Shown in pieces: positions 31,240 to 40,009 of a stretch of DNA of 64,000 nucleotides. Both the position numbers and the translations under genes were made by a program. Source of the DNA: Gemmatimonadota bacterium (lineage in GTDB: Bacteria; Gemmatimonadota; Gemmatimonadetes; Longimicrobiales; Gaopeijiaceae). Position 1 is the stretch's first letter; each line of letters starts with the position of its first letter. The notes below the pieces were generated by a model that had not been told where the DNA came from, ran no database searches, and worked only from the letters and a program-made list of their open reading frames with translations. The stretch lies in contig JAJDNC010000143.1 in the NCBI GenBank assembly GCA_022340865.1, positions 29,497-93,496 on the forward strand, given 5' to 3'.

Positions 31240-32073
31240 CTAATCCTCTCCGAAGGAGTGCTCTGCGTCGGGATACGAGCGCTCCCGGACCTCCCGTGCG
31301 TATGCGCGCACCCCCTCGAGGGCGACGTCGTGAAGCTCCGCGAACCGCTTCAGGAACTTGGGCCTGAAGCCGGGATTGAGGCCGAGGGCGTCGTAGAGAA
31401 CCAGGACCTGACCGTCGCATCCCGGGCCGGCACCGATGCCGATGGTGGGAATCGTGAGGGATGCCGAGATCTCCCGGGCCAACGGGGCGGGAAGGAGCTC
31501 CAGCACCACCGAGAACGCCCCCGCCTCCTCCAGGGCGGCCGCCTCGCGGCGGATGCGCTCAGCCGCGGCCTCGTCCCGTCCCTGCACCCGGTATCCCCCC
31601 AGCGCGTGCACGGACTGGGGCGTGAGGCCGATGTGCCCCATGACCGGGATGCCGGCGGCGACCAGGGCCCGGACGGCCTCGCACGTGCGCTCGTGGCCGC
31701 CCTCGATCTTCACCGCCTCCACCCCGGCCTCCTTCAAGCCGCGGCCGGCATTGCGGAGCGCGTCCTCCACCGAGGCCTGATAGGTCATGAACGGCATGTC
31801 CAACACCACGAGGGTCTCCGGAGCGCCGCGCTTCACCGCCCGGGCGTGATGGATCATGTCGTCCAGCGTGACGGGGATGGTGGAATCGTACCCCAGGACC
31901 ACCTGGCCGAGGGAATCTCCCACGAGGATGAGGTCCACCTCCGCCTCTTCCAGGAGTCGTGCGAAGAGGAAATCGTAGGCCGTCATCACGACGATGGGCC
32001 GGCCCTCCCGCTTCATCTCCAGGAGGCGCCGGATGCTCGCCCTGCCGCCTCGACCCTTGTCCCCGTGGGGCAT
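31240..32073 (-). CDS. panB: 3-methyl-2-oxobutanoate hydroxymethyltransferase
   Basis: VVMTAYDFLFARLLEEAEVDLILVGDSLGQVVLGYDSTIPVTLDDMIHHARAV, PTIGIGAGPGCDGQVLVLYDALGL. Confidence 0.97.
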   Translation of the reverse strand: MPHGDKGRGGRASIRRLLEMKREGRPIVVMTAYDFLFARLLEEAEVDLILVGDSLGQVVLGYDSTIPVTLDDMIHHARAVKRGAPETLVVLDMPFMTYQASVEDALRNAGRGLKEAGVEAVKIEGGHERTCEAVRALVAAGIPVMGHIGLTPQSVHALGGYRVQGRDEAAAERIRREAAALEEAGAFSVVLELLPAPLAREISASLTIPTIGIGAGPGCDGQVLVLYDALGLNPGFRPKFLKRFAELHDVALEGVRAYAREVRERSYPDAEHSFGED

Positions 32074-32153
32074 CGATTCCGACCCTTGGATGAATGGCCC
32101 TTTGCCGACCCAGGACGCTAGATCCGCGCGGGGGTGGTGTCAAACCTCGCGAT

Positions 32154-32173
32154 CCCCCCGTGCTTTCGGGGGG
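32154..32173 (+). other. strong G/C hairpin in the divergent panB/NFACT intergenic region
   Basis: CCCCCCG-TGCTTT-CGGGGGG: 7-bp perfect stem with 6-nt loop. Confidence 0.5.
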
Positions 32174-32207
32174 GGCGCGTCGCTCCGACCCCCCATTACC
32201 TTGATCG

Positions 32208-33863
32208 ATGCCTCTGCTCTGGGACCCGTTGCTCGTCCGCCACCTCGCCCGGGAGCTCGACGGGGCTCTCCGGGGTGCGCGTCTCCGCGCCCTGCGCCTG
32301 GACGGGTCCACCCGGGACGCGGCCCTTCTCTTCCGTGAGGCCACCCTCCACTGGCCCCTGCACCCGGCGCAGGGCGCTCCCCGGGTCCTGCCGCCGGCCG
32401 AGCCGGCCAGCGGCGACCTGCCCCTCACCGGGCGGGTGCACCGCGTCGGCTCTCCGGCCGACGAGCGCATCGTGGTGCTGGAGGTCCTCCCGATCCGGCG
32501 CGGCCGGAGCGCGCTGGACATCCGCGTGGAGCTCCTCGGCAACCAGTGGAACCTCGTGGTGACCGAGGGTACCGACGCGCGCATCCGCCACGTCCTCGTG
32601 CGCCGCCGCGGCCGCCGCGACCTGGTGGTGGGCTCGGCGTACGCCCCGCCCGCATCGTCGGGGCGCGAGGGATGCCTGGAGCCGCTTTCCCTGGAGCGGT
32701 GGCAGGAGATCCTCACCGGCGCGTCCGCCCCGGTCCGACGCCGCGAGCTGGTACGCACCGTAGCGTGGACGTCGTCGGTGAACGCCGACGCGCTGACGCC
32801 TCCCGGCGATCCGCCCGACGTCGAAGCGCTCCGTGCCGGATACCTCCTGTGGCGTGGCATGGCGCACGAAGACGCACCGGCCCGGCCGGTGCTGCTCCAG
32901 ACCCGAAGTGGCCCGCAGCCGTATCCGTGGCCTTTGCCCGGCATCCCGGCCGACCGTCACGCCACGCTCCTGGAAGCGCTGGACGCATGGACGTCCGCCG
33001 TCCAGGGAGGCGCCGGCGCCCTCCTGGCACCGGAGCTCGTCGCGGCGCTGGAGGCCGGTGTGGACCACGCGTCGCGCAGGGTGAGCCGCCTCCGTGCCGA
33101 GCTCGCAGGCGCGCCCGATCCGGCTTCCCTTCGAGCCTCGGGAGACCTCCTGCTCGCACGGCTTTCGTCGGTGCGGCCGGGTTCCCCGGAGGTCGTCCTC
33201 GAGGACTTCGAGGGACGTCCCGTGCGGGTGGAGCTCGACCCACGCCTCGCCCCCCACGAGAACGCCGATGCGCTCTACGAGCGCGCAGCGCGGGCGGAGC
33301 GCACCCGGGAGCGGCTCCCCGGCCTGGTGGTCGAGGCCGAGGCACGGGTGGCTCGCCTGGAAGACCTGCTGGATCGCGTCCGCCGCGGCGAGGCGGAGGA
33401 GAAGGAGGTGCGCCGCGCCCTGCCCCGGCCGGCCCAGGACCGAGCGGCCCCTAAGGGCTCTTCCGGCTCCCCGCTTCCGTATCGGAGCTACCGAAGCTCG
33501 GGGGGCATGGAGATCCGCGTCGGCAGGGGCGCGCGGCACAACGACGAGCTCACGTTCCGACACTCCGCGCCGCAGGACGTATGGCTGCACGCCCGCCACG
33601 CCTCGGGCGCCCACGTGATCCTGCGCTGGGGGCGCACGGAGAGCCCCCCGGCCAGGGATCTGCACGAGGCGGCGGTGCTGGCGGCACTCAACTCCAGGGC
33701 GCGCACCTCTGGAACCGTGCCCGTGGACTGGACCCTGCGGAAGTACGTGCGCAAGCCCCGGGGCTCGCCCCCGGGGCGGGTGGTCATGGAGCGGGCGCAG
33801 ACGGTGTTCGTGACGCCGGACCCGGAGCTCGCCGAGCGGCTCGCCGAGCGGGAGGCGGAGTGA
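32208..33863 (+). CDS. NFACT (Rqc2/RqcH/FbpA-like) RNA-binding domain protein
   Basis: C-terminal NFACT-R motifs: MEIRVGRGARHNDELTFRHSAPQDVWLHARHASGAHVIL...AAVLAALNSRARTSGTVPVDWTLRKYVRKP; divergent NFACT-N. Confidence 0.85.
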   Translation: MPLLWDPLLVRHLARELDGALRGARLRALRLDGSTRDAALLFREATLHWPLHPAQGAPRVLPPAEPASGDLPLTGRVHRVGSPADERIVVLEVLPIRRGRSALDIRVELLGNQWNLVVTEGTDARIRHVLVRRRGRRDLVVGSAYAPPASSGREGCLEPLSLERWQEILTGASAPVRRRELVRTVAWTSSVNADALTPPGDPPDVEALRAGYLLWRGMAHEDAPARPVLLQTRSGPQPYPWPLPGIPADRHATLLEALDAWTSAVQGGAGALLAPELVAALEAGVDHASRRVSRLRAELAGAPDPASLRASGDLLLARLSSVRPGSPEVVLEDFEGRPVRVELDPRLAPHENADALYERAARAERTRERLPGLVVEAEARVARLEDLLDRVRRGEAEEKEVRRALPRPAQDRAAPKGSSGSPLPYRSYRSSGGMEIRVGRGARHNDELTFRHSAPQDVWLHARHASGAHVILRWGRTESPPARDLHEAAVLAALNSRARTSGTVPVDWTLRKYVRKPRGSPPGRVVMERAQTVFVTPDPELAERLAEREAE

Positions 33864-33980
33864 GGAGGTGAGGCGCGGCCGGCGGGAGGCCGTGGAGAGG
33901 CGGAGGTCCGAGCCCCTGGCGACGATTCCGCGAGCCTCCTCGCGTATCCCCGCAGGAGCTACACGCGCGATGGCGGGTGG

Positions 33981-34077
33981 CTCAGAGCGAAGGGGGTCGG
34001 GCCTCCGCCTCCACCGACCCCGGTGTCGAACGGCGCGTCGCTCCGAGCGAAGGGGCCGCGCCTCCGCCAGCCCCGGC
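33981..34077. repeat. imperfect tandem repeat (two units, about 60-bp period) of a hairpin element
   Basis: CTCaGAGCGAAGGGGgtCGgGCCTCCGCC...CCCCGG (33981-34023) versus CTCcGAGCGAAGGGGcCGcGCCTCCGCC...CCCCGG (34041-34076). Confidence 0.6.
33993..34021. terminator. hairpin between convergent NFACT and trpA genes
   Basis: GGGGTCGG ... CCGACCCC perfect 8-bp stem, 13-nt loop; no T-tract. Confidence 0.5.
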
Positions 34078-34101
34078 TCCGTCGGCCGTGGGGCGAGGGC
34101 G

Positions 34102-34893
34102 TCAGCCCCCGTCCATGGCCCTGCGCAGGGCGGCCACGAACACCGCACCCGCCTCCAGGCCCTCTTCCTCCAGGGTCCTGACAAGGGCGCTCCCCACCAC
34201 CACGCCGTCGGCCAAGCTCGCCACCGCCGCGGCCTGCTCCGGCGTCGAGATGCCGAACCCCACGGCCACCGGGATCGAGGACGCACGCCGGACCTCACGC
34301 ACCTCCTCCGCCAGGGACTCGCGCAGGGTGGCCCGGGCGCCGGTGACCCCCGTGCGGGATATGTAGTAGAGGAAGCCGGACGACGACGCGGCGATGCGCG
34401 CGACACGCTCGACATTCGTGGTGGGCGCCACCAGCCGGATGAAGTCGAGGTCGGACGTGCGGATGCGCTCCTCGAGCTCGGGGTCGGCGCCCAAGGGGAG
34501 GTCGGTGACGAGGAGCCCCTGGGCGCCCGCCGCCAGGGCGTCGGCGAGGAAGGCGTCGATGCCGTAGCGGACCAGCGGGTTCAGATAGGAGAAGAGCACC
34601 ACCGGGACGTCGCTTCCGGAGCGGAACGCCCGCACCTCGTCCAGCACCGTGTGCACGGTGGTCCCGCCCTGGAGGGCCCGGAAGGAGGAACGCTGGATGG
34701 TGGGCCCGTCGGCCAGGGGATCCGAGAAGGGAACACCCAGCTCGATGACGTCTGCCCCGGCGCCGGCCAGCCCACCCAGGATCTCGGCGGTGTGGCCCGG
34801 AAGGGGGTGACCCGCGGTGACGTAGGGTATGAGTGCCGAGCGCTCTTCGCGCCGACGGCGCCCGAACGCCTCCGCGATGGAACGGGCGGTCAC
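34102..34893 (-). CDS. trpA: tryptophan synthase alpha chain
   Basis: IPYVTAGHPLPGHT, IELGVPFSDPLADGPTIQRSSFRAL, GLLVTDLPL, GFLYYISRTGVTGAR. GTG start at 34893. Confidence 0.96.
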   Translation of the reverse strand: MTARSIAEAFGRRRREERSALIPYVTAGHPLPGHTAEILGGLAGAGADVIELGVPFSDPLADGPTIQRSSFRALQGGTTVHTVLDEVRAFRSGSDVPVVLFSYLNPLVRYGIDAFLADALAAGAQGLLVTDLPLGADPELEERIRTSDLDFIRLVAPTTNVERVARIAASSSGFLYYISRTGVTGARATLRESLAEEVREVRRASSIPVAVGFGISTPEQAAAVASLADGVVVGSALVRTLEEEGLEAGAVFVAALRRAMDGG

Positions 34894-36311
34894 GTCAGAT
34901 AGTCGCTCACCCGGATCCCGTACTTCTGGGGGTCCGTCGTCTTGATGATGGTGCGAACGGGGCGGCCCGTCGCCGGATCGTCCTGGCTCAGGTCCACGGT
35001 GAGCGGCGTGGCCAGGGGCACTCCCCGCGGGTCCGAGATGACGCGGACCTTCGGTCGATGGAGGAGCTCCGGGTTCTTGCTCACCTCGGAGACCACGGCC
35101 AGCTCGTGGGTGTCCAGGATGGCCAGCGTTCCCACAGGATACACGCCCGTCGCCGTGATGAGCGCCTTCACGAGCAGCGTGTCGAAGCCCCGCTTGGGGT
35201 TGTCGCGCATCTCCCTGAGCACGACGTCGGGAGGCCACGGCTGGTACTGGTAGCTGCGGATCGACGTGCCGGCGTCGAAGGCGTCGGCCACCGCCACGAT
35301 TCGCGAGAAGAGGCTGATCTCGCGAGGGCGATTGTTCGTGGGGTATCCGGTGAGGTCGATCTTCATGTGGTGCTCGTACGCCATGAGCATCTGGCGATAC
35401 GGTGCGTCCGTGAACCCGTGCAGCGTGAAGAGCACCAGCAGCCCCTCGGTGGTGTGCTGCTTGAGCTGGACCCACTCCTCGTCGGTGAGGCCGCCCGGCT
35501 TGTTGATGATGTCCACGTCGACCCGCTGCTTGCCGATGTCGTGGAAGAGCGCCCCGAGCCCGAGGTCGTACAGTTGCAGCTTGTCCAATCCCAGACGTTG
35601 GCCGATGATCACGCTGAAGATGCACACGTTCACGCAGTGGGTGAACGTGTACTCGTCGAAGTCGCGCAGCGTGGTCATCGTGACCATCGACGACTCGTTC
35701 GAGAGCACCTGGTCCACGATGCCCTGCACCGTGCGCTTGACCTTCCGCACGTTGACGGCCTTCCCCAGACGGACGTCGCCCAGGGCGTCCCTGGCCACCT
35801 GCACGGACTGCGCGTACGTGCGCTTCGCCGCGGTGAGGGCCGCTTCGTCCTGCTCCGGCTCCTGAACGTCCCGCTCCGGCCTGACGTCGATGTGCTCCAC
35901 CGGCGCACCGGCGAACCGATCGACGAACTCCGAGTACGGATCGTCGGTCCTGGGCTGGTGCAGGAGCATGGACAGGAAGGGCGCCCATTCGCTGCGCTCG
36001 ACGTCGGGGAGCACGTCCACCGCCCCGATGCCGTGGTCCTGGAGTGCCCGTGCGAAGGAGCCGAACGTCGCGAAGTTCGAGAGATCCAGGCGGAGTCGCG
36101 TCTCGTTCAGGAAGAAGAAGTCGCCGACGACCCGCAGCTCGGCACCCCCGTCGGCATCGACGATCCTCCTGATGAGAACATGCAGCTCGTCGAGAGCCTG
36201 CTGCACCGTGTCGTTCTCGAGGGGATAGAGGCGCAGCGCGTTGAGCACGCTGTAGAACGCGGTGAGGACCTTGCGGCCCTCCTCCTGATAGTTCAGCGGC
36301 GCGCGACCCAA
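34890..36311 (-). CDS. HD-GYP domain phosphohydrolase with N-terminal accessory domain
   Basis: ALFHDIGKQRVDVDIINKPGGLTDEEW and AYEHHMKIDLTGYP...SRIVAVADAFDA (HD-GYP). Confidence 0.87.
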   Translation of the reverse strand: MGRAPLNYQEEGRKVLTAFYSVLNALRLYPLENDTVQQALDELHVLIRRIVDADGGAELRVVGDFFFLNETRLRLDLSNFATFGSFARALQDHGIGAVDVLPDVERSEWAPFLSMLLHQPRTDDPYSEFVDRFAGAPVEHIDVRPERDVQEPEQDEAALTAAKRTYAQSVQVARDALGDVRLGKAVNVRKVKRTVQGIVDQVLSNESSMVTMTTLRDFDEYTFTHCVNVCIFSVIIGQRLGLDKLQLYDLGLGALFHDIGKQRVDVDIINKPGGLTDEEWVQLKQHTTEGLLVLFTLHGFTDAPYRQMLMAYEHHMKIDLTGYPTNNRPREISLFSRIVAVADAFDAGTSIRSYQYQPWPPDVVLREMRDNPKRGFDTLLVKALITATGVYPVGTLAILDTHELAVVSEVSKNPELLHRPKVRVISDPRGVPLATPLTVDLSQDDPATGRPVRTIIKTTDPQKYGIRVSDYLT

Positions 36312-36315
36312 CTCG

Positions 36316-38076
36316 TCACTCCTCGTTCCTGAGGGCGCGGTTCACGGCCGTGCGCACCACCGGGTCTTCCTCGTTCGACGCCTTCATCAGCGACGACCGT
36401 GCGTCCTCGCCCGGCACCTTGCCCAGACCCAGGGCCGCCGCAGCCCGGATCTCCGAGGGCTCGCGCTTGCGCAGGAACTTCTTGGCGTTGAGGAGCCTGT
36501 CGAGCATCGCCACCGCGCCGGCTTCAGCCACCATCCCGTACGCCTCGAAGAACGCCACCTTCTCCGAGATGTCCGCCGACCGGATCTCCTTGCTGGAGAC
36601 GATCTCGGCGAGGCGTCTGGCAGCCGGCCGGTAGTGCAGAGTGCCCAGGGCTTTCGCGGCGGCGATGCGCACGTCACGCTCGGGATCGTTCAGCGTGTGC
36701 TGCAGGGCACCGGCGGCCGTCGAGGCCTTCAGGGTGACCGCAGCCTCCACGGCGGCGAGGCGCACGTCGGGGTGGCGGTGTGCCAGCAGCCCCGCCAACG
36801 CCGGCCCCGCTTCCTCGATCTGCAGGTCGCCGGCGATGCGGGCGGCGCCCGACGCGAGGATGGCATCGTCGTTCTCCATGAGGCGCACGACGGCTCCCCG
36901 ATTGCGCTCGGCGATGCCCCGGACCGCCGCGCGCAGCACCGCCTTCAGCTCCTTGTGGTCCACGGTCTCCGAGGCCCGCAGCAGCGGGGAGAGCGCGCCG
37001 GCGCGGAGGAAGCGCAGGAAGGTCGCGAGCTGCTGCGGCGTTGCCCGGATGGACCCGTCGTAGAGCGCCTGGATGAGCTCCTCGATGGCCTCGGGGGAGC
37101 TCACCTCGTCCAGGAGCCCCCGGGACTCCGCGAGCCGCTCCTCGTCGAAGATGCCGGGCATGGCCTCGAGCTTCCGCAGCTCCTCGAGGGCACGCGTCGC
37201 GTCCGCGAGCAGGCCCCTGGAGAGGAAGCCCGGCAGCAGAGTGCGCAGGATCCCCAGGATCTCCGACTGGCGGCCGCGATTCTCCGGCTCTTCGAGGCGG
37301 TCGAAGAGGGCGGAGAGGACGTCGCTGCGCACGTCCCTGCTCAGCTCCTTCTCGATCTCCGTCGCGACGGCCGCCATCTCCCTGGGGTCCAGGGCGTACA
37401 GGGTCGGGTTGAAGTCCTCTCTGCTGACCGTCTGTACGGTCTCGGCGACGGCCTCCGTGGCGCGCTCCCCCGACGCCGACGCTTCCTCCTCCTCCCCCTC
37501 GAGCTCCTCGGTCTCGCTCCGCACCACGTTCGCGAGCTCGGCCTCGGTGTTCCCGCCTCCCGGGACCGGCAGGCCCACCCCTTCCGCGAGGAAGTCGACG
37601 TACTGGTACTGGAAGTACTGGAGGTCCTGCTCCCAGAGCACAGTGAGCAGGTCGTCCCCCTCGGGACGCAGCTTGCGCGCTCGCTGGAGCACGCCCAGGA
37701 AGGACTCCAGCTCCTCGCTCTCGAGGCCCGGGATGAAGGTGATCTCGCGGACGCCGTCCTTATAGAAGAGAAAGGCCAGGGAGTCGCCGCGCGCCTCGGT
37801 CTGGTAGACCTCCTCCCCCTCCAGAAGGAGACGGTCCTCCTCCACCGTCAGGGTCAGCCCGTCGAGCTCGGTCCACAGATCCTGGAACGCCTGGCGCAGG
37901 CTCTCGATGAAGCGGTGGCGGACGGGGTTGTTCTCGTCGTAGAGCTGGTAGGCCCGGAAGGCCTTGCCCAGGACGACGAACAGATCACGGCATTGCTCGA
38001 GGGGCAGGCCGATCTCACCGTCCGGCCCCTGGGGGTCGGGCGGAGAGGTGCCTACCGTGTCCTCGAGCTCGGCCAT
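36316..38076 (-). CDS. HEAT-repeat domain protein
   Basis: C-terminal repeats such as AGLLAHRHPDVRLAAVEAAVTL, LNDPERDVRIAAAKALGTL, SNEEDPVVRTAVNRALRNEE. Confidence 0.8.
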   Translation of the reverse strand: MAELEDTVGTSPPDPQGPDGEIGLPLEQCRDLFVVLGKAFRAYQLYDENNPVRHRFIESLRQAFQDLWTELDGLTLTVEEDRLLLEGEEVYQTEARGDSLAFLFYKDGVREITFIPGLESEELESFLGVLQRARKLRPEGDDLLTVLWEQDLQYFQYQYVDFLAEGVGLPVPGGGNTEAELANVVRSETEELEGEEEEASASGERATEAVAETVQTVSREDFNPTLYALDPREMAAVATEIEKELSRDVRSDVLSALFDRLEEPENRGRQSEILGILRTLLPGFLSRGLLADATRALEELRKLEAMPGIFDEERLAESRGLLDEVSSPEAIEELIQALYDGSIRATPQQLATFLRFLRAGALSPLLRASETVDHKELKAVLRAAVRGIAERNRGAVVRLMENDDAILASGAARIAGDLQIEEAGPALAGLLAHRHPDVRLAAVEAAVTLKASTAAGALQHTLNDPERDVRIAAAKALGTLHYRPAARRLAEIVSSKEIRSADISEKVAFFEAYGMVAEAGAVAMLDRLLNAKKFLRKREPSEIRAAAALGLGKVPGEDARSSLMKASNEEDPVVRTAVNRALRNEE

Positions 38077-38084
38077 GTCTTCGC

Positions 38085-39293
38085 TCAGATCAGTGGGCCC
38101 AGGCCTTCGACCCGGGCCACGTGGGCGACGTCCTTGTCCCCGCGTCCGGACAGGCAGATCACGAGGGGACCTCGATCCTCGTACCGTCGACCGTCACGCA
38201 AGACGTGGGCCACCGCATGGGCCGACTCCAGCGCCGGAATGATCCCCTCCAGGCGTGCCAGCCGGTGAAAGGCACTCAGCGCCTCCGCGTCGGTCACGGA
38301 CGTGTAAGATGCTCGGCCGGTGTCCTTCAGGAACGAGTGCTCCGGGCCCACCCCAGGATAGTCCAGCCCGGCGGATACGGAGTGGGCGGGAGCAACCTGT
38401 CCGTCGGCATCCTGCAGAAGATAGCTCAGCGATCCATGAAGGACACCAGGCGCTCCGGCGGCAAGGGAGGCCGCGTGCCGCCCGGTGTCAATCCCTTCCC
38501 CCGCGGCCTCCACGCCGACGAGATCCACCTCCCGGTCGGCGACGAACGCGTGGAAGATGCCCATGGCATTGGAGCCGCCCCCTACGCACGCCACCACCGC
38601 GGCCGGGAGCCGCCCCTCCGTCTCCAGGATCTGGGCGCGGGTCTCACGGCCGATGACGGCCTGGAAGTCCCTGACCATCCGCGGGAACGGATCCGGCCCC
38701 ACCACCGACCCGATGATGTAGTGGGTGGACTCCACGTTGGTGACCCAATCCCGGATCGCCTCGTTGGTGGCGTCCTTGAGGGTGCGGGTGCCGGACTGCA
38801 CGGGCCGCACCTCGGCACCCAGCAGCTCCATGCGGTAGACGTTCAGCGCCTGCCGCTCCACGTCCTCCTGCCCCATGTAGACGACGCACTCCATGTCGAA
38901 GAGCGCGCACGCCGTGGCCGTGGCGACTCCGTGCTGGCCGGCGCCCGTCTCCGCGATGATCCGGCGCTTGCCCATGCGCCGCGCCAGGAGAGCCTGGCCC
39001 AGGGTGTTGTTGATCTTGTGGGCCCCGGTGTGGTTCAGGTCCTCACGCTTGAGATAGACCGCGGGGTGACCCGCGGCGTCGCCCAGCCTGGGAGCCCGCT
39101 GCAGCGGCGTCGGGCGACCCACGAAGTCGGCCAGAAGCCCGTCGAGCTCCGCCGTGAACACCGGGTCGGATGTGGCCGCGGCGTAGGCCGCTTCCAGCTC
39201 GTCCAGGGCGTGGACGAGGGTCTCGGGGACGTAGCGGCCCCCGAACGATCCGAATCTGCCGGACCCTCTTGTCGTCTCGGTCGCGACGGTCAC
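38085..39293 (-). CDS. trpB: tryptophan synthase beta chain
   Basis: [77 protein letters not shown]. Confidence 0.98.
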   Translation of the reverse strand: MTVATETTRGSGRFGSFGGRYVPETLVHALDELEAAYAAATSDPVFTAELDGLLADFVGRPTPLQRAPRLGDAAGHPAVYLKREDLNHTGAHKINNTLGQALLARRMGKRRIIAETGAGQHGVATATACALFDMECVVYMGQEDVERQALNVYRMELLGAEVRPVQSGTRTLKDATNEAIRDWVTNVESTHYIIGSVVGPDPFPRMVRDFQAVIGRETRAQILETEGRLPAAVVACVGGGSNAMGIFHAFVADREVDLVGVEAAGEGIDTGRHAASLAAGAPGVLHGSLSYLLQDADGQVAPAHSVSAGLDYPGVGPEHSFLKDTGRASYTSVTDAEALSAFHRLARLEGIIPALESAHAVAHVLRDGRRYEDRGPLVICLSGRGDKDVAHVARVEGLGPLI

Positions 39294-40009
39294 GACGGCG
39301 GCTCCCTCCTCGAAGGGGTGGCGTGAGCATCCTCCCCGGTCGCCTCCCGGGCGGCGGCGCGGGCACGACGGACGAAGAGGCGGATGAGCTCGTGGCCTTT
39401 CCGGCCGGGCTCCGTCTCCACGCCGGAACTCACGTCTACCACGTCGGGGCCGAAGCGTGCCACCGCGCCGGCGACGTTATCCGGATCCAGCCCTCCCGCG
39501 AGGACGACGTCCAGGCCCGACGGGACCCTGGACCGGAGGTCGGCGAAGCGCTCCGGGTGCAGGCTCACGCCCCCCCCTCCGACGACGCCTTCCCTCCAAC
39601 CCTCCACGAGGAGGCCGTCCACCCAGGCCCCGTACCGATCCACCGCCCGGTCCACGTCGTCGCCTGCGCGCGCCCGGACGGACTTCCAGAGCGTCCAGCG
39701 TCCCGACCTCGAGAGCTCACGCACGACATCCTCGGGCTCGGAGCCATGGAGCTGGAGCACGCGGGCCCCCAGGGCTTCGGCCCGCACCGCGGCATCGTCG
39801 GCCGATTCGTCCACCAGGACCGCCACCGGCGTCGCGCGCACGCCCTCCACGAGGCCCGGAGCGTCGCCGAGGTCCACCGAGCGGGCGAAGCCCGCGCTGA
39901 GGATCACGCCGACGTAGTCGGCCCCGGCCTCGTCGGTCGCCAGGACGTCCTCACGGCGACGCAGCCCGCAGATCTTCACACGCAACGGAGCCGCACCCTC
40001 AGCACCCAT
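39290..40009 (-). CDS. trpF: phosphoribosylanthranilate isomerase
   Basis: [78 protein letters not shown]. Confidence 0.95.
   Translation of the reverse strand: MGAEGAAPLRVKICGLRRREDVLATDEAGADYVGVILSAGFARSVDLGDAPGLVEGVRATPVAVLVDESADDAAVRAEALGARVLQLHGSEPEDVVRELSRSGRWTLWKSVRARAGDDVDRAVDRYGAWVDGLLVEGWREGVVGGGGVSLHPERFADLRSRVPSGLDVVLAGGLDPDNVAGAVARFGPDVVDVSSGVETEPGRKGHELIRLFVRRARAAAREATGEDAHATPSRREPPS

Noticed and set aside
32196-34415. 739-aa minus-strand ORF across NFACT and trpA
   Set aside because: Shadow frame spanning two oppositely oriented real genes.
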